Source: Sphingopyxis sp. HIX (lineage in GTDB: Bacteria; Pseudomonadota; Alphaproteobacteria; Sphingomonadales; Sphingomonadaceae). From it: 40,045 nt of DNA. The stretch is taken from NCBI RefSeq assembly GCF_001468285.1, contig NZ_LNSB01000050.1:1-40045 (forward strand). The letters run 5' to 3'. How positions within the stretch are numbered: position 1 is the stretch's first letter; the number at the start of each line of letters is the position of its first letter. The position numbers were made by a program, and so were the translations under genes. The notes beneath the pieces were generated by a model, which was not told the DNA's origin, made no database searches, and saw only the letters and a program-made list of their open reading frames with translations. This document shows, one piece after another, positions 8,423-15,826 of this stretch.

Positions 8423-9134
8423 ACTGCCGTCCTGACTTTTTCTTGTTGGTTCCGCCCCACTGCTTGAAGAAGAACGCGGTGCCAGAATCAATGCACAGGC
8501 TCTCGATTTCATCAACCCATGCTTCGTCCATCGAACGAGCCGATGGGCCAGATTCCCCACCCACAATTGCCCAATGGATATCCTGCAAATCGGCAGCCGC
8601 GACCGAGCCGATCAGTGGTTCGAAGGATATGAAACGGATAGCCGCCGGAATGGTGCGGAGAACGTCGATGCGATCGAGCACTTCGCCCGATTCGACGCTG
8701 GTACCGAGCCACACATTATGAAGCGTTGGCAGGGCGAGTTGTCCAATCACTTCAGCCATTCGATCAGGGCGTTTGGTCAGGATTTGATAGCTATGTTGAG
8801 GCGTTTCCTCCATCACCTTCCAAACCGCCGCGATAAATCCGACATCGACCTCGCTGTGAAAGAGGTCTGACATCGAGTTAACGAAGATCTTGCGCCCCTT
8901 CTTCCAGCGACGCGGCTGATCTAACGAAGGGTAGTGAAGGCGTATCTTCCCGGTCCACTTGGCTCGGCCACCAGACTTGCGTGTCAAACCAACATATTTT
9001 TCGCTGCCCATCGCTTCCAAGCGCGCGGCCATTCGCATCGCGTAGCAGTTCGTGCAGCCGGCCGATGCAAGTGAACAGCCGGCTACGGGATTCCAAGTAA
9101 CATCGGTCCATTCGATCGTTGACTGCTGCGCCAT
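8376..9134 (-). CDS. three-Cys-motif DUF5131 (phage Gp37/Gp68-like) protein
   Basis: A 252-residue protein of the DUF5131/phage Gp37-Gp68 family. It has the family start IEWTDVTWNP and a C-x6-C-x2-C motif at Cys20, Cys27 and Cys30 (CSLASAGCTNCYA). Later family blocks are also present: IFVNSMSDLFH, ILTKRPDRM, WLGTSVES, GGESGPSARSM and FFFKQWGG. The Cys triad and TIM-barrel-like pattern recall radical-SAM proteins such as spore photoproduct lyase, so an Fe-S cluster is plausible but unproven. AAAGGA precedes the ATG. It is convergent with the TcmP-like gene, the expected partner of this family. The gene is AT-rich and probably acquired. The molecular function is unknown. Confidence 0.85.
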   Translation of the reverse strand: MAQQSTIEWTDVTWNPVAGCSLASAGCTNCYAMRMAARLEAMGSEKYVGLTRKSGGRAKWTGKIRLHYPSLDQPRRWKKGRKIFVNSMSDLFHSEVDVGFIAAVWKVMEETPQHSYQILTKRPDRMAEVIGQLALPTLHNVWLGTSVESGEVLDRIDVLRTIPAAIRFISFEPLIGSVAAADLQDIHWAIVGGESGPSARSMDEAWVDEIESLCIDSGTAFFFKQWGGTNKKKSGRQFKGGLADAYPVHASL

Positions 9135-9249
9135 TGCGATTCCTTTCGACCGGCTCTCTAACTGAGAATCTATATGCTTACACCGACAATTTATATAAGT
9201 TTTCGTAGCATTCAGCCTAATTCGATTTTGTATAAATCAGCATCCTAGC
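9135..9249 (-). promoter_or_regulatory. AT-rich promoter region of the DUF5131 gene
   Basis: The 115 bases upstream of the DUF5131 start are much richer in A and T than the surrounding DNA. They carry TATA-like blocks near 9163-9172 and 9192-9202 and TATAC near 9230 (read on the minus strand). No -35/-10 pair with good spacing could be fixed. The AT-rich composition stops at about 9250, where the hydrolase remnant begins, so this marks the right border of the inserted island. Confidence 0.35.
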
Positions 9250-9405
9250 CGCCTCAAAAACCTCCGCCTGCAACCGCACGCGCGCATGCGATGAGTGTGG
9301 TCGGTCGCCACATGAAGCGTCTGCACCCTCACCCGCGGCCGCGGATGACCTCGGCCAACACGTGGGCGCCGATACAGATCACGCATCAAGTCCGAGATGC
9401 CGATT
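9250..9405 (-). pseudogene. decayed C-terminal fragment of an alpha/beta hydrolase
   Basis: Translating the minus strand in shifting frames gives pieces that line up in order with the C-terminus of the intact hydrolase at 10670-11551. GAHVLAEVIRGRG matches GTDALAKAIREDGG. VQTLHVATDH (including the catalytic-His segment) matches VKTLHVATDH. ARVRLQAEV matches ARVRLQAEV. Bases also agree closely (for example 9266-9280 against 10710-10724). At least two frame changes and a stop separate the pieces, and the rest of the gene is missing. This is a remnant of a relative of the nearby gene, left next to the inserted TcmP/DUF5131 island. Confidence 0.75.
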
Positions 9406-9804
9406 GTGTGGACGGCCGCACCCTTCGTCGTCCAACCCCGCTCCCCGCCCGATCCTATTTCGCTCCTCGCGTCGAAAAACCGCTTTCCTAATAAATTTCA
9501 CTGTGGTTCATACTTCGAGATGAGCATTTCCACACCCATCCCGGCACCCGCTTCCGCCGCCGCAAAACAGCGCGTAGCCCCATGCGTCCCGGCTTTCCCG
9601 AACCGCCACTACACGACAGCGTCATTGGGCTGAACTTTGCTGAACTTTGGGAAAATCATGGGGCGTTTGGCGTGGCCGGCCATGGTCGGCCGCCCCATGC
9701 CGCGTCGCGTCATGCCGGCCCCGCCGCCCGCCGCTTCGACCCACCCGCCGCTTCCCAAATAAATTGGGATGGACCTGTTCGCGGCGCTATGGTGAGCACA
9801 GGAT
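9406..9804. other. gene-free gap with hairpin and tandem repeat
   Basis: No convincing gene is seen in these 400 bases. They hold a tandem direct repeat (TGAACTTTGC then TGAACTTTG at 9631-9649). A large imperfect stem-loop spans 9657-9699, with outer arms CATGGGGCG/CGCCCCATG and an inner GGCCG/CGGCC pair around GCCATGGT. The leader of the LuxR-HTH gene follows. The hairpin lies about 100 bases upstream of that gene and could be a terminator, an attenuator or a palindromic repeat. Further hydrolase remnant sequence left of 9480 cannot be excluded. Confidence 0.4.
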
Positions 9805-10629
9805 ATGTCTGCCAACGACCCCATGACCGGCTTGTCCGCGAGCCTAACCGATCGCGAGATGGAAGTCCTGCGCCTGCTGGTCGCGGGGCATACCGTCAAG
9901 ACGATCGCGGCGCGGCTGGGTCGCTCGGAAACCTCGATCAACGAGCGGCTGCGGACCGCGCGCCGCAAGACCGGGGTCGGCAGCAGCCGCGAACTGGCGC
10001 GCCTGCTCGACCTCCAGAAAAATTGTGACAAGAAAATCGATCTTCCGGGACGGGGCTTCGCCGGGACAGACCTTTCGCACACCGCGGCCATCGGGGTTCG
10101 CGGTTCGAAAGGAATGATCGTCATGCTCATCGCAATACCCTTGGCCGCCGCCGGACTGATGGTCGCAGCCGCCCCGTCCGCCGATCGCGCCGCGGCGCCG
10201 AACGCCGTTGCCAGTGCCGCGTCGGCGCAACTGCCGCTCGCCGGGAGCTGGTCGCTCGACACCTCCGAGATGCCCGCGAGCGAGCGGCCGCAGCGGGTGA
10301 CCATCGCTTTCCACGCCGCGCCCGACGGCAAATGGAACACCCGCGTCGAGATCGTCGCGCCCGACGGGTCGAGCCGATATTCGGAATCGACCGCCGCGCT
10401 CGACGGCGTCCCGGTGCCGATCACGGGCAACATGGATTTCATCGACAGCGTGGCGCTGCGCCAGCCCGCGCCGGACACCTTGGTCATGACCTTGGGCAAG
10501 GCCGGCGCGCGGGTGTCGACGCGGGTCTACACCGTCGCCAAGGATCGCGAATCGATGACCGAAACGATCGTCTGGTCGGGCAACGGTCGCGAGAAGCTGG
10601 AAACGACGCGCTTCAATCGCCTGGATTGA
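9805..10629 (+). CDS. membrane-tethered LuxR-type HTH protein with periplasmic domain
   Basis: A 274-residue protein with an unusual layout. Residues about 14-70 form a LuxR/GerE-type helix-turn-helix (LTDREMEVLRLLVAGHTVKTIA, then the recognition helix SETSINERLRTARRK). A linker leads to a single membrane helix at about 103-123, and residues 130-274 form an extracytoplasmic domain of unknown family, rich in beta-strand patterns (PLAGSWSLDTS, VTIAFHAAPDGKW). This suggests a one-piece sensor that binds DNA from the membrane, as in ToxR-type proteins. ATG 9805 follows ACAGGA. It stands alone in its direction, convergent with the hydrolase gene. The function is inferred from domain order only. 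Confidence 0.8.
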   Translation: MSANDPMTGLSASLTDREMEVLRLLVAGHTVKTIAARLGRSETSINERLRTARRKTGVGSSRELARLLDLQKNCDKKIDLPGRGFAGTDLSHTAAIGVRGSKGMIVMLIAIPLAAAGLMVAAAPSADRAAAPNAVASAASAQLPLAGSWSLDTSEMPASERPQRVTIAFHAAPDGKWNTRVEIVAPDGSSRYSESTAALDGVPVPITGNMDFIDSVALRQPAPDTLVMTLGKAGARVSTRVYTVAKDRESMTETIVWSGNGREKLETTRFNRLD

Positions 10630-10669
10630 TCGTGCGCCCGCGCCGGTTGCAGCGGCGGGTCGCGGTGGC

Positions 10670-11551
10670 TCATTCCCCGGCTTTCAGGGTTTCGAGCCAC
10701 CGCAAGACCTCGGCCTGCAACCGCACCCGCGCGTCCGACCAGCTGTGGTCGGTCGCGACGTGCAGCGTCTTGACCTTCGCCCCGCCGTCCTCGCGGATCG
10801 CCTTCGCCAGCGCGTCGGTGCCCGGCGCGAGGCCGTCGTCGGACGAGAGGATGAAGAGGTTGGTCGCGGCCAGCGCGGGGGCGGCCCTGAGCCAGTCGAA
10901 CGCGTCGGCCTTGGCGATCAGCTCGTCGGCCATGATCTCGGGCGAGGTGCCCGCGAGGGCTTCCTGGCCGTTGGCCTTCATGCCCGCGGCGAGCTGCTCG
11001 CGCGGCGCCTTGCCGAAGGCGCCCAGATTGGCCGCGGAGATCATCGCGGCGCCGAGCAGCTTTTTGTCCTTCGCCGCGGTGAGCGCGGTGACCCAGCCGC
11101 CCATGCTGTGCCCCATGACCACGAGCCGCGCCGGGTCGATGCGCAGCTTCGCGGCTTGGGCGGGGTCGCGCGCGAAGGCGAGCACGGCCGCGGCATCCTC
11201 CAGATTCTGCGCAAAGCGATACTGGCCGGGGCTGCCCCACGAGCCGCGATAGTTGAAGGCGATCACGGTCCAGCCCGCACGCCGCATCGCCTGCGCGAGG
11301 TCGAGGCTCTTTTCGTTGCCGGGCAGGCCGTGGCAGAGGATCACCGTAGGATGCGGCCCGGCGCCCGCGGCGACATAGGCGATACCGTTGATCTCGACGC
11401 CGCCGCTCGGGATATGGATCGCCTCCATCGCCGCGGGAAACGCCTTGTCGGCGGGCGGGTCGGTGTAGATCGCGGCGGGGAGCTCGGCTGGCTGCGCCAA
11501 AGCGGGGAGGGGCAGGGCGAGCAGCGCGATGGCGACGAGTGTGCGGTTCAT
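10670..11551 (-). CDS. secreted alpha/beta hydrolase
   Basis: A 293-residue alpha/beta hydrolase with a signal peptide (residues 1-20, ALA-Q). The catalytic triad is visible: Ser149 in GHSMGG, Asp238 or Asp239 in SSDDG and His269 in ATDHSWSD. The oxyanion segment is CHGLPGNEKS (73-82). It is probably an esterase or peptidase-like hydrolase acting in the periplasm; the substrate is unknown. It starts one base after the crotonase stop, so the two are co-transcribed. A decayed relative of its 3' end lies at 9250-9405. The pairing of a secreted hydrolase with a cytoplasmic CoA enzyme may be just genomic and need not mean one pathway. Confidence 0.88.
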   Translation of the reverse strand: MNRTLVAIALLALPLPALAQPAELPAAIYTDPPADKAFPAAMEAIHIPSGGVEINGIAYVAAGAGPHPTVILCHGLPGNEKSLDLAQAMRRAGWTVIAFNYRGSWGSPGQYRFAQNLEDAAAVLAFARDPAQAAKLRIDPARLVVMGHSMGGWVTALTAAKDKKLLGAAMISAANLGAFGKAPREQLAAGMKANGQEALAGTSPEIMADELIAKADAFDWLRAAPALAATNLFILSSDDGLAPGTDALAKAIREDGGAKVKTLHVATDHSWSDARVRLQAEVLRWLETLKAGE

Positions 11552-11552
11552 G

Positions 11553-12320
11553 TCAGTCTCCCTTGAACGCTGCGAAGCTGCCGCTGCGGCCTTCGCCTTC
11601 GGTAAAGCGCCGAGCGCCCGCGGCGGCGCCTTCGCGCAAGGGGGCGACGCCGGCATGGGCTTCGTGGGCCAGCGCGGCCTCGAGGTCGAGGTCCCATTGG
11701 CGATAGGCGCTTTTCCGGTCGCTCGCCATGCACAGCTGCGGGAAGGCGGCGATCTGCTTCGCGAGCGCGATCGCTGCGGGAAGCGCCTCGCCGTCGGGCA
11801 CGACGCGGTCGGCGAGGCCGATGCGCTGCGCTTCCCCGGCATCGACGGGGCGGCCGGTGAGGATCATGTCGAGCGCGCGGCCCTGCCCGACGATCCGCGG
11901 CAGGCGCACCGTGCCGCCGTCGATCAGCGGCACGCCCCAGCGGCGGCAATAGACGCCGAACACCGCGCCTTCCGCCGCGACGCGGAGGTCGCACCACAAG
12001 GCGAGCTCGAGCCCGCCCGCGACCGCATGCCCCTCGACCGCGGCGATCACCGGTTTGCCCAGCAGCATCCGCGTAGGTCCCATCGGCCCGGGGCCGTCGG
12101 GGTCGTAGCGGCTCGCGCCGACAGCGGTCAGGTCGAAGCCGGCGCAGAAATGCCCGCCGCTGCCGGTGAGGATCGCGATGCGCGCACCCTCGTCGGTCGC
12201 GAAGTCGGCGAAGGCGCTGCGCAGCGCGTCGGCGGTCGCGGGATCGACCGCATTGCGCTTCGCGGGACGGTCGATGGTGACGACGAAGACCGGGCCCTCG
12301 CGGCCCACCAGCACGGACAT
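11553..12320 (-). CDS. enoyl-CoA hydratase/isomerase family (crotonase-like) protein
   Basis: A 255-residue crotonase-family protein. The CoA-binding and oxyanion segments are recognisable: FCAGFDL (58-64) and EGHAVAGGLELALWCDL (96-112). One catalytic glutamate of true hydratases is kept (Glu105, in GGLELA). The second, usually in FGxPE, is replaced: the segment reads FGVYCRRWG, with Cys125 in that place. It may therefore be a hydrolase, isomerase or non-hydratase crotonase, and the usual enoyl-CoA hydratase label is uncertain. GGGAGG precedes ATG 12320; the open frame upstream is short and unlikely to be used. First gene of a two-gene operon. Confidence 0.85.
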   Translation of the reverse strand: MSVLVGREGPVFVVTIDRPAKRNAVDPATADALRSAFADFATDEGARIAILTGSGGHFCAGFDLTAVGASRYDPDGPGPMGPTRMLLGKPVIAAVEGHAVAGGLELALWCDLRVAAEGAVFGVYCRRWGVPLIDGGTVRLPRIVGQGRALDMILTGRPVDAGEAQRIGLADRVVPDGEALPAAIALAKQIAAFPQLCMASDRKSAYRQWDLDLEAALAHEAHAGVAPLREGAAAGARRFTEGEGRSGSFAAFKGD

Positions 12321-12428
12321 TCTGCCCTCCCTCTTCTGCTTTTGCGTCAGCATGGCGCGGCAGGGGGTTGAAAGCCAGCCCCTCCGTCCCTAGGTAGGGC
12401 ATGTGCGGGCCGGGCCCCTCTGGCGTCG

Positions 12429-12483
12429 GCGGAATTTTATTCCGCTTGCGTGATGTCGGACCGCATCGGGTGACCCCCGATGC
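12429..12483. promoter_or_regulatory. two perfect hairpins in the DUF465 gene leader
   Basis: GCGGAAT (12429-12435) pairs with ATTCCGC (12439-12445) over a TTT loop, and GCATCGGG (12463-12470) pairs with CCCGATGC (12476-12483) over a five-base loop. Both lie between the start of the minus-strand crotonase gene and the plus-strand DUF465 gene, so they would sit at the 5' side of the DUF465 transcript. They may be operators or mRNA leader structures; neither has a terminator-like T tract. Confidence 0.35.
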
Positions 12484-12559
12484 CTGGCCCTTCCGCCCCC
12501 CAAACCGGAAATCCCAGCATAGGCGTCACCTGCTTGAGTTCGCTCGATCAGGAGGTTTT

Positions 12560-12733
12560 ATGTCTTTGAATACCCGCTTTTACAGCCTGTCGCTGCTGCA
12601 TCGCCGGCTCGACGAGGCGATGCGGCGCGAGCGCGGCCGCGACCCGCTGCGCCTGCTGCGGCTGCGTGCGCTGAAGCTCGCGGTGAAGCGCCGGCTCGCC
12701 GCGCTGATGCACCGCCCCGCGCTCGCGCGCTGA
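12560..12733 (+). CDS. DUF465 (YdcH-like) small protein
   Basis: A 57-residue, very basic, Arg- and Leu-rich protein. The pattern of a short helix with HRRLDEAMRRE, then a spacer and LRLRALKLAVKRRLAAL, fits the DUF465/YdcH family. These are short two-helix proteins common in proteobacteria and of unknown function. A perfect AGGAGG (12550-12555) stands four bases before the start region, so it is likely strongly translated. It lies 72 bases upstream of the TerC gene in the same direction; a hairpin lies between them. Confidence 0.8.
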   Translation: MSLNTRFYSLSLLHRRLDEAMRRERGRDPLRLLRLRALKLAVKRRLAALMHRPALAR

Positions 12734-12751
12734 TCCACCGACAAACACCGG

Positions 12752-12783
12752 CATGCGCGCGCGCCGCGATGGCTGCGCGCATG
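12752..12783. terminator. inverted repeat between DUF465 and terC
   Basis: CATGCGCGC (12752-12760) is perfectly complementary to GCGCGCATG (12775-12783) across a 14-base loop. It follows the DUF465 stop and precedes the TerC ribosome site. It may be a weak terminator or a leader structure of the TerC transcript. There is no T tract. Confidence 0.35.
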
Positions 12784-12805
12784 ACCCCGTACCAGGGATA
12801 AAAAG

Positions 12806-13798
12806 ATGGAATTTCTGACCGCAGACTGGCTGGGTACCCCGGCCTGGTTCTGGCTGGCCTTCATCGGGCTGGTCATCATACTGACCGCCTTCGACCTCGG
12901 CTTCCTGAACAAGGAAGACAAGGAGATGGGGATCGGCGAGAGCCTGAAACTCTCCGCCTTCTACATCAGCATCGCGCTCGCGTTCGGCGCTTGGGTCTGG
13001 GCCGCGAAAGGCGGCGAGGCGGGCCTGCAATATTACACCGGCTTCTTTATCGAGAAGGCGCTGTCGATCGACAATATCTTCGTGATCTCACTGATCTTCA
13101 GCAGCTTCGCGATCCCGCCGCGCTACCAGTATCGCGCTTTGCTGTGGGGCATCATCGCAGTGATCGTGCTGCGCGGCATCATGATCGCGGGCGGCGCGGC
13201 GTTGGTCACCGAATATGGCTGGATCCTCTACATCTTCGCGGCCTTCCTGATCTTCACCGGCGTGAAGATGCTGTTCGCGAAGGACGATGCGCCGATCGAC
13301 GTGAAGGGCAATCCTGCGGTCAAATGGCTGTCGCGCCACATCCCGCTGACGCACGAACTCCACGGCGAGAAATTCTTCGTGAAGGTCCCCGACGGCAAGA
13401 CCGGCAAGCTGGTGCGCGCGGCGACGCCCTTGTTCCTCGCGCTCGTCGTGATTAACCTCGCCGACCTGATCTTCGCGGTCGACAGCGTGCCGGCGATCTT
13501 CGCGATCACCACCGACACTTTCATCGTCTATACCTCGAACATCATGGCGATCCTCGGCCTGCGCGCGCTCTATTTCGCGCTGTCGGCGATGGTGCACCGC
13601 TTCCATTACCTCAAATATGCGCTCGCGCTGGTGCTGGTGTTCATCGGGTCGAAGATCTTCGTCGCCGACTTCGTCATGGACGGCGGCAAGTTCCCGCCGC
13701 TGATCAGCCTGGGCGTCACCGTCGCGCTGATCGCGGGCGGGGTGATCTGGTCGCTGGTCAAGACGCGCGGCGAGCCGCTGGTGATCGACGACAAGTAG
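12806..13798 (+). CDS. TerC family membrane protein (metal exporter type)
   Basis: A 330-residue polytopic membrane protein of the TerC/Alx family, with about nine hydrophobic segments. The two family signature segments with conserved acidic residues in membrane helices are present: EKALSIDNIFVI at about 84-95 and NLADLIFAVDSVPAIFAI at about 217-234. Characterised relatives export manganese (for example Alx) or help metallate secreted proteins, and older names link the family to tellurite resistance. The acidic residues in the two segments fit a cation path. AGGGA precedes the ATG. I looked upstream for a yybP-ykoY manganese riboswitch and saw none. Manganese export here is inferred from the family. 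Confidence 0.88.
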   Translation: MEFLTADWLGTPAWFWLAFIGLVIILTAFDLGFLNKEDKEMGIGESLKLSAFYISIALAFGAWVWAAKGGEAGLQYYTGFFIEKALSIDNIFVISLIFSSFAIPPRYQYRALLWGIIAVIVLRGIMIAGGAALVTEYGWILYIFAAFLIFTGVKMLFAKDDAPIDVKGNPAVKWLSRHIPLTHELHGEKFFVKVPDGKTGKLVRAATPLFLALVVINLADLIFAVDSVPAIFAITTDTFIVYTSNIMAILGLRALYFALSAMVHRFHYLKYALALVLVFIGSKIFVADFVMDGGKFPPLISLGVTVALIAGGVIWSLVKTRGEPLVIDDK

Positions 13799-13803
13799 GA
13801 GAA

Positions 13804-13844
13804 CGGCGCGCCGACACCCCCCAAATGGGGATGTGGGCGCGCCG
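13804..13844. terminator. strong bidirectional hairpin after terC
   Basis: CGGCGCGCC (13804-13812) pairs perfectly with GGCGCGCCG (13836-13844), and the inner ACACCCC/GGGGATGT arms extend the stem with one bulge. It lies between two convergent genes, TerC and the LuxR-hydrolase fusion, where a shared terminator is expected. A second small hairpin (GGCCC-ATC-GGGCC, 13871-13883) follows. Confidence 0.6.
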
Positions 13845-13917
13845 ATTCGCCACCTAAAAGCAGCGGCATAGGCCCATCGGGCCACCGAGCATGCGTTGGG
13901 GGAGGGGGAACGCTTCC

Positions 13918-15750
13918 TTAGCGCCCTGGTTGCCGCGGCTTTCGCGATTTCTGCGACCCTTCGTCGAGGGCCGCGGCGACCAGGTCCGGATGCTGGATAT
14001 GGAGCAGCCGCCCTGCGCCCGCGATGCGTTCGGCGCGCGCACCCGGCCAGGCGGCGAGCAGCCGCGGCCAGCTGTCCTCGGGCCGGTACATCGCATCCTC
14101 CTCGCCCGATAATATGGTGATGAAGCTGCCGTCGGCGATCGGCGGCGGCTGGCCGCGCAGTTCGGCGATGCTCAACGCCTCGAGCCCGACCCCGCCCTGG
14201 ATCGCCGCGAGCCGCGTCGCATAGACATAGGCGCGGCGCACCTCGGGATCGGCGAAGATGCGCTGGTCGGCGGCGCTGCCCCCGAACATGCGGCTCGCGA
14301 TGCGCTCGATCACGCTGTCCGAGAGATGCGCCGACAGATAGCGCGTCAGCGGGCGGATCTTGCGCGGCAGCGTGTAGAAGATGCGCTTGTAGCTGCCCTG
14401 GATGCCCGCCATGCGCGCGTCGTCGTCGGGCGCGGGCTCGGGGTTGAGCACCACCGCGCGGGCGATGCGGTGGCGGTGATGCGCCGCGAGCTCGGCGAGC
14501 AACATCGTGCCGCCGCGCGCGATCACATGGAAGCGTTCGGCGCCGAGATGGTCGGCGACATCGAGCGCGTCCTGCGCGGCCTCAGGCGTATAGGCGCCGC
14601 CGACCATGTCGGTGAAGCCATAACCGGGGCGGTCGATCATCACCGGGCGCAGGCCCAGTTCCTGCAGCCGCGCGATATAGGCGCGCGGATAATAGCGGCT
14701 CGTCGTCGCGGTATGGAAATGGAGCGCCGGGATACGGCCCTTCGGGCCATAGTCGGCGAAGGCGATGCGCCCCGCGCGGCCGCCCGAGCGTGCGACGAGA
14801 CGCAAGGGCTCGCTGGCGGCGGCGAGGTCGGTGGCGCCGATGTCCGAGGCGGCGAGCAGCCGCGCGGCGATGCCGAGCTGCGCAGCGACCACCGACAGGC
14901 CGACCGACGAGGTCACGCCGACAAGCTGGAAGAGGATCTTGAGTTCGGCCTTGGCGGTCTCGCGCCCCAGGCCGAGCTGGCGCGCGGCTTCGTCGCGCGT
15001 CGAGCCGAGCGCGATCAGCCGCGCGAGCGCGACCTGGCGGTCGGAAAGTCCGATCGCCTGCTGCAGATGGTCGCCGAGGTGGATCGGGCTGGGGTCATCG
15101 ATCGCGTCGAGCTGGAGCGCGGTGGCGACGAGCGCGCCCTGCCGCGCGAAGCCGCTCTTCGCCAGCGCCGCCTTGATCGCGCCGCGCGCGGTCTCGTAAC
15201 CGATGGCTTCGGCGGTCGCAGCGGCGCGGAGATCGCCGGTGCGCGCGAGGGCGGCGAGCAGGCGCTCCTCGCGCGGGGTCAGCGCGAGCATGCGGCCGGC
15301 GCGGACCAGCCCGTCGCTGCCGGGCAGCATCGCGCGGTGGACGAGCAGGATATGGCTCGCCGTCGCATCGGAGTGGGCGCGACGCCACGCAGCGGCGGGT
15401 GGCCAGCGCTCGGCGAGCGCCAGCGGGACGGTGAGCACGACGAGCGGCGGGGCGTCCTCCTGCGCGACGAAACTGAGCGCCGTATGGTTGGGCGGGGCGG
15501 CGATCTCGCCATGGTCGAGCGCGTCGGTGAGCGCGGGGGTGGCAGCGAGTAGCGGATCGGGGGCGGTCCAGTGCACGGCGGGGGTGAGCCCGCCGACGGC
15601 GAACGCCTCGCCGAACATGGCGGCCGGGAGGCGTTGCTCCTGCGGTTTCGCCTCGCCATCGTCGCCGACCCAGCGCGCGAGCGCCGCGACGAGCGCGTCG
15701 GGGCTGTCGCCGAGCAGTGGGTCGACCGGGGAGGGGGCGGCGGTGGGCAT
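13918..15750 (-). CDS. LuxR-type regulator fused to an inactive alpha/beta hydrolase domain
   Basis: A 610-residue protein. Residues 1-150 are an unassigned N-terminal domain. Two LuxR-type helix-turn-helix segments follow in tandem (about 155-213, starting LTPREERLLAALA, and about 234-298, starting LSDRQVALARLIA). Residues about 325-600 form an alpha/beta hydrolase domain. In the nucleophile elbow, where active enzymes have GxSxG, the sequence reads HVIARGGTM (408-416): the Ser is replaced by Gly. The acid-side GEEDAMY and the late HIQHPD histidine are kept. It probably works as a ligand sensor, not an enzyme. The start is unsure: ATG 15750 is used, but GTG 15774 is also in frame, and neither has a clear ribosome site. 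Confidence 0.83.
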   Translation of the reverse strand: MPTAAPSPVDPLLGDSPDALVAALARWVGDDGEAKPQEQRLPAAMFGEAFAVGGLTPAVHWTAPDPLLAATPALTDALDHGEIAAPPNHTALSFVAQEDAPPLVVLTVPLALAERWPPAAAWRRAHSDATASHILLVHRAMLPGSDGLVRAGRMLALTPREERLLAALARTGDLRAAATAEAIGYETARGAIKAALAKSGFARQGALVATALQLDAIDDPSPIHLGDHLQQAIGLSDRQVALARLIALGSTRDEAARQLGLGRETAKAELKILFQLVGVTSSVGLSVVAAQLGIAARLLAASDIGATDLAAASEPLRLVARSGGRAGRIAFADYGPKGRIPALHFHTATTSRYYPRAYIARLQELGLRPVMIDRPGYGFTDMVGGAYTPEAAQDALDVADHLGAERFHVIARGGTMLLAELAAHHRHRIARAVVLNPEPAPDDDARMAGIQGSYKRIFYTLPRKIRPLTRYLSAHLSDSVIERIASRMFGGSAADQRIFADPEVRRAYVYATRLAAIQGGVGLEALSIAELRGQPPPIADGSFITILSGEEDAMYRPEDSWPRLLAAWPGARAERIAGAGRLLHIQHPDLVAAALDEGSQKSRKPRQPGR

Positions 15751-15826
15751 TGTGAAGACTATGCCGTGGCCCACCCCTAGGTTGCAACTGGTGGGGTTCC
15801 CCTCACCTTATCGCGGAGGAACCGGC

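Noticed and set aside
12734..12805. yybP-ykoY manganese riboswitch before the TerC gene
   Set aside because: The gap has only 72 bases with one GC hairpin, and none of the conserved riboswitch sequence is visible.
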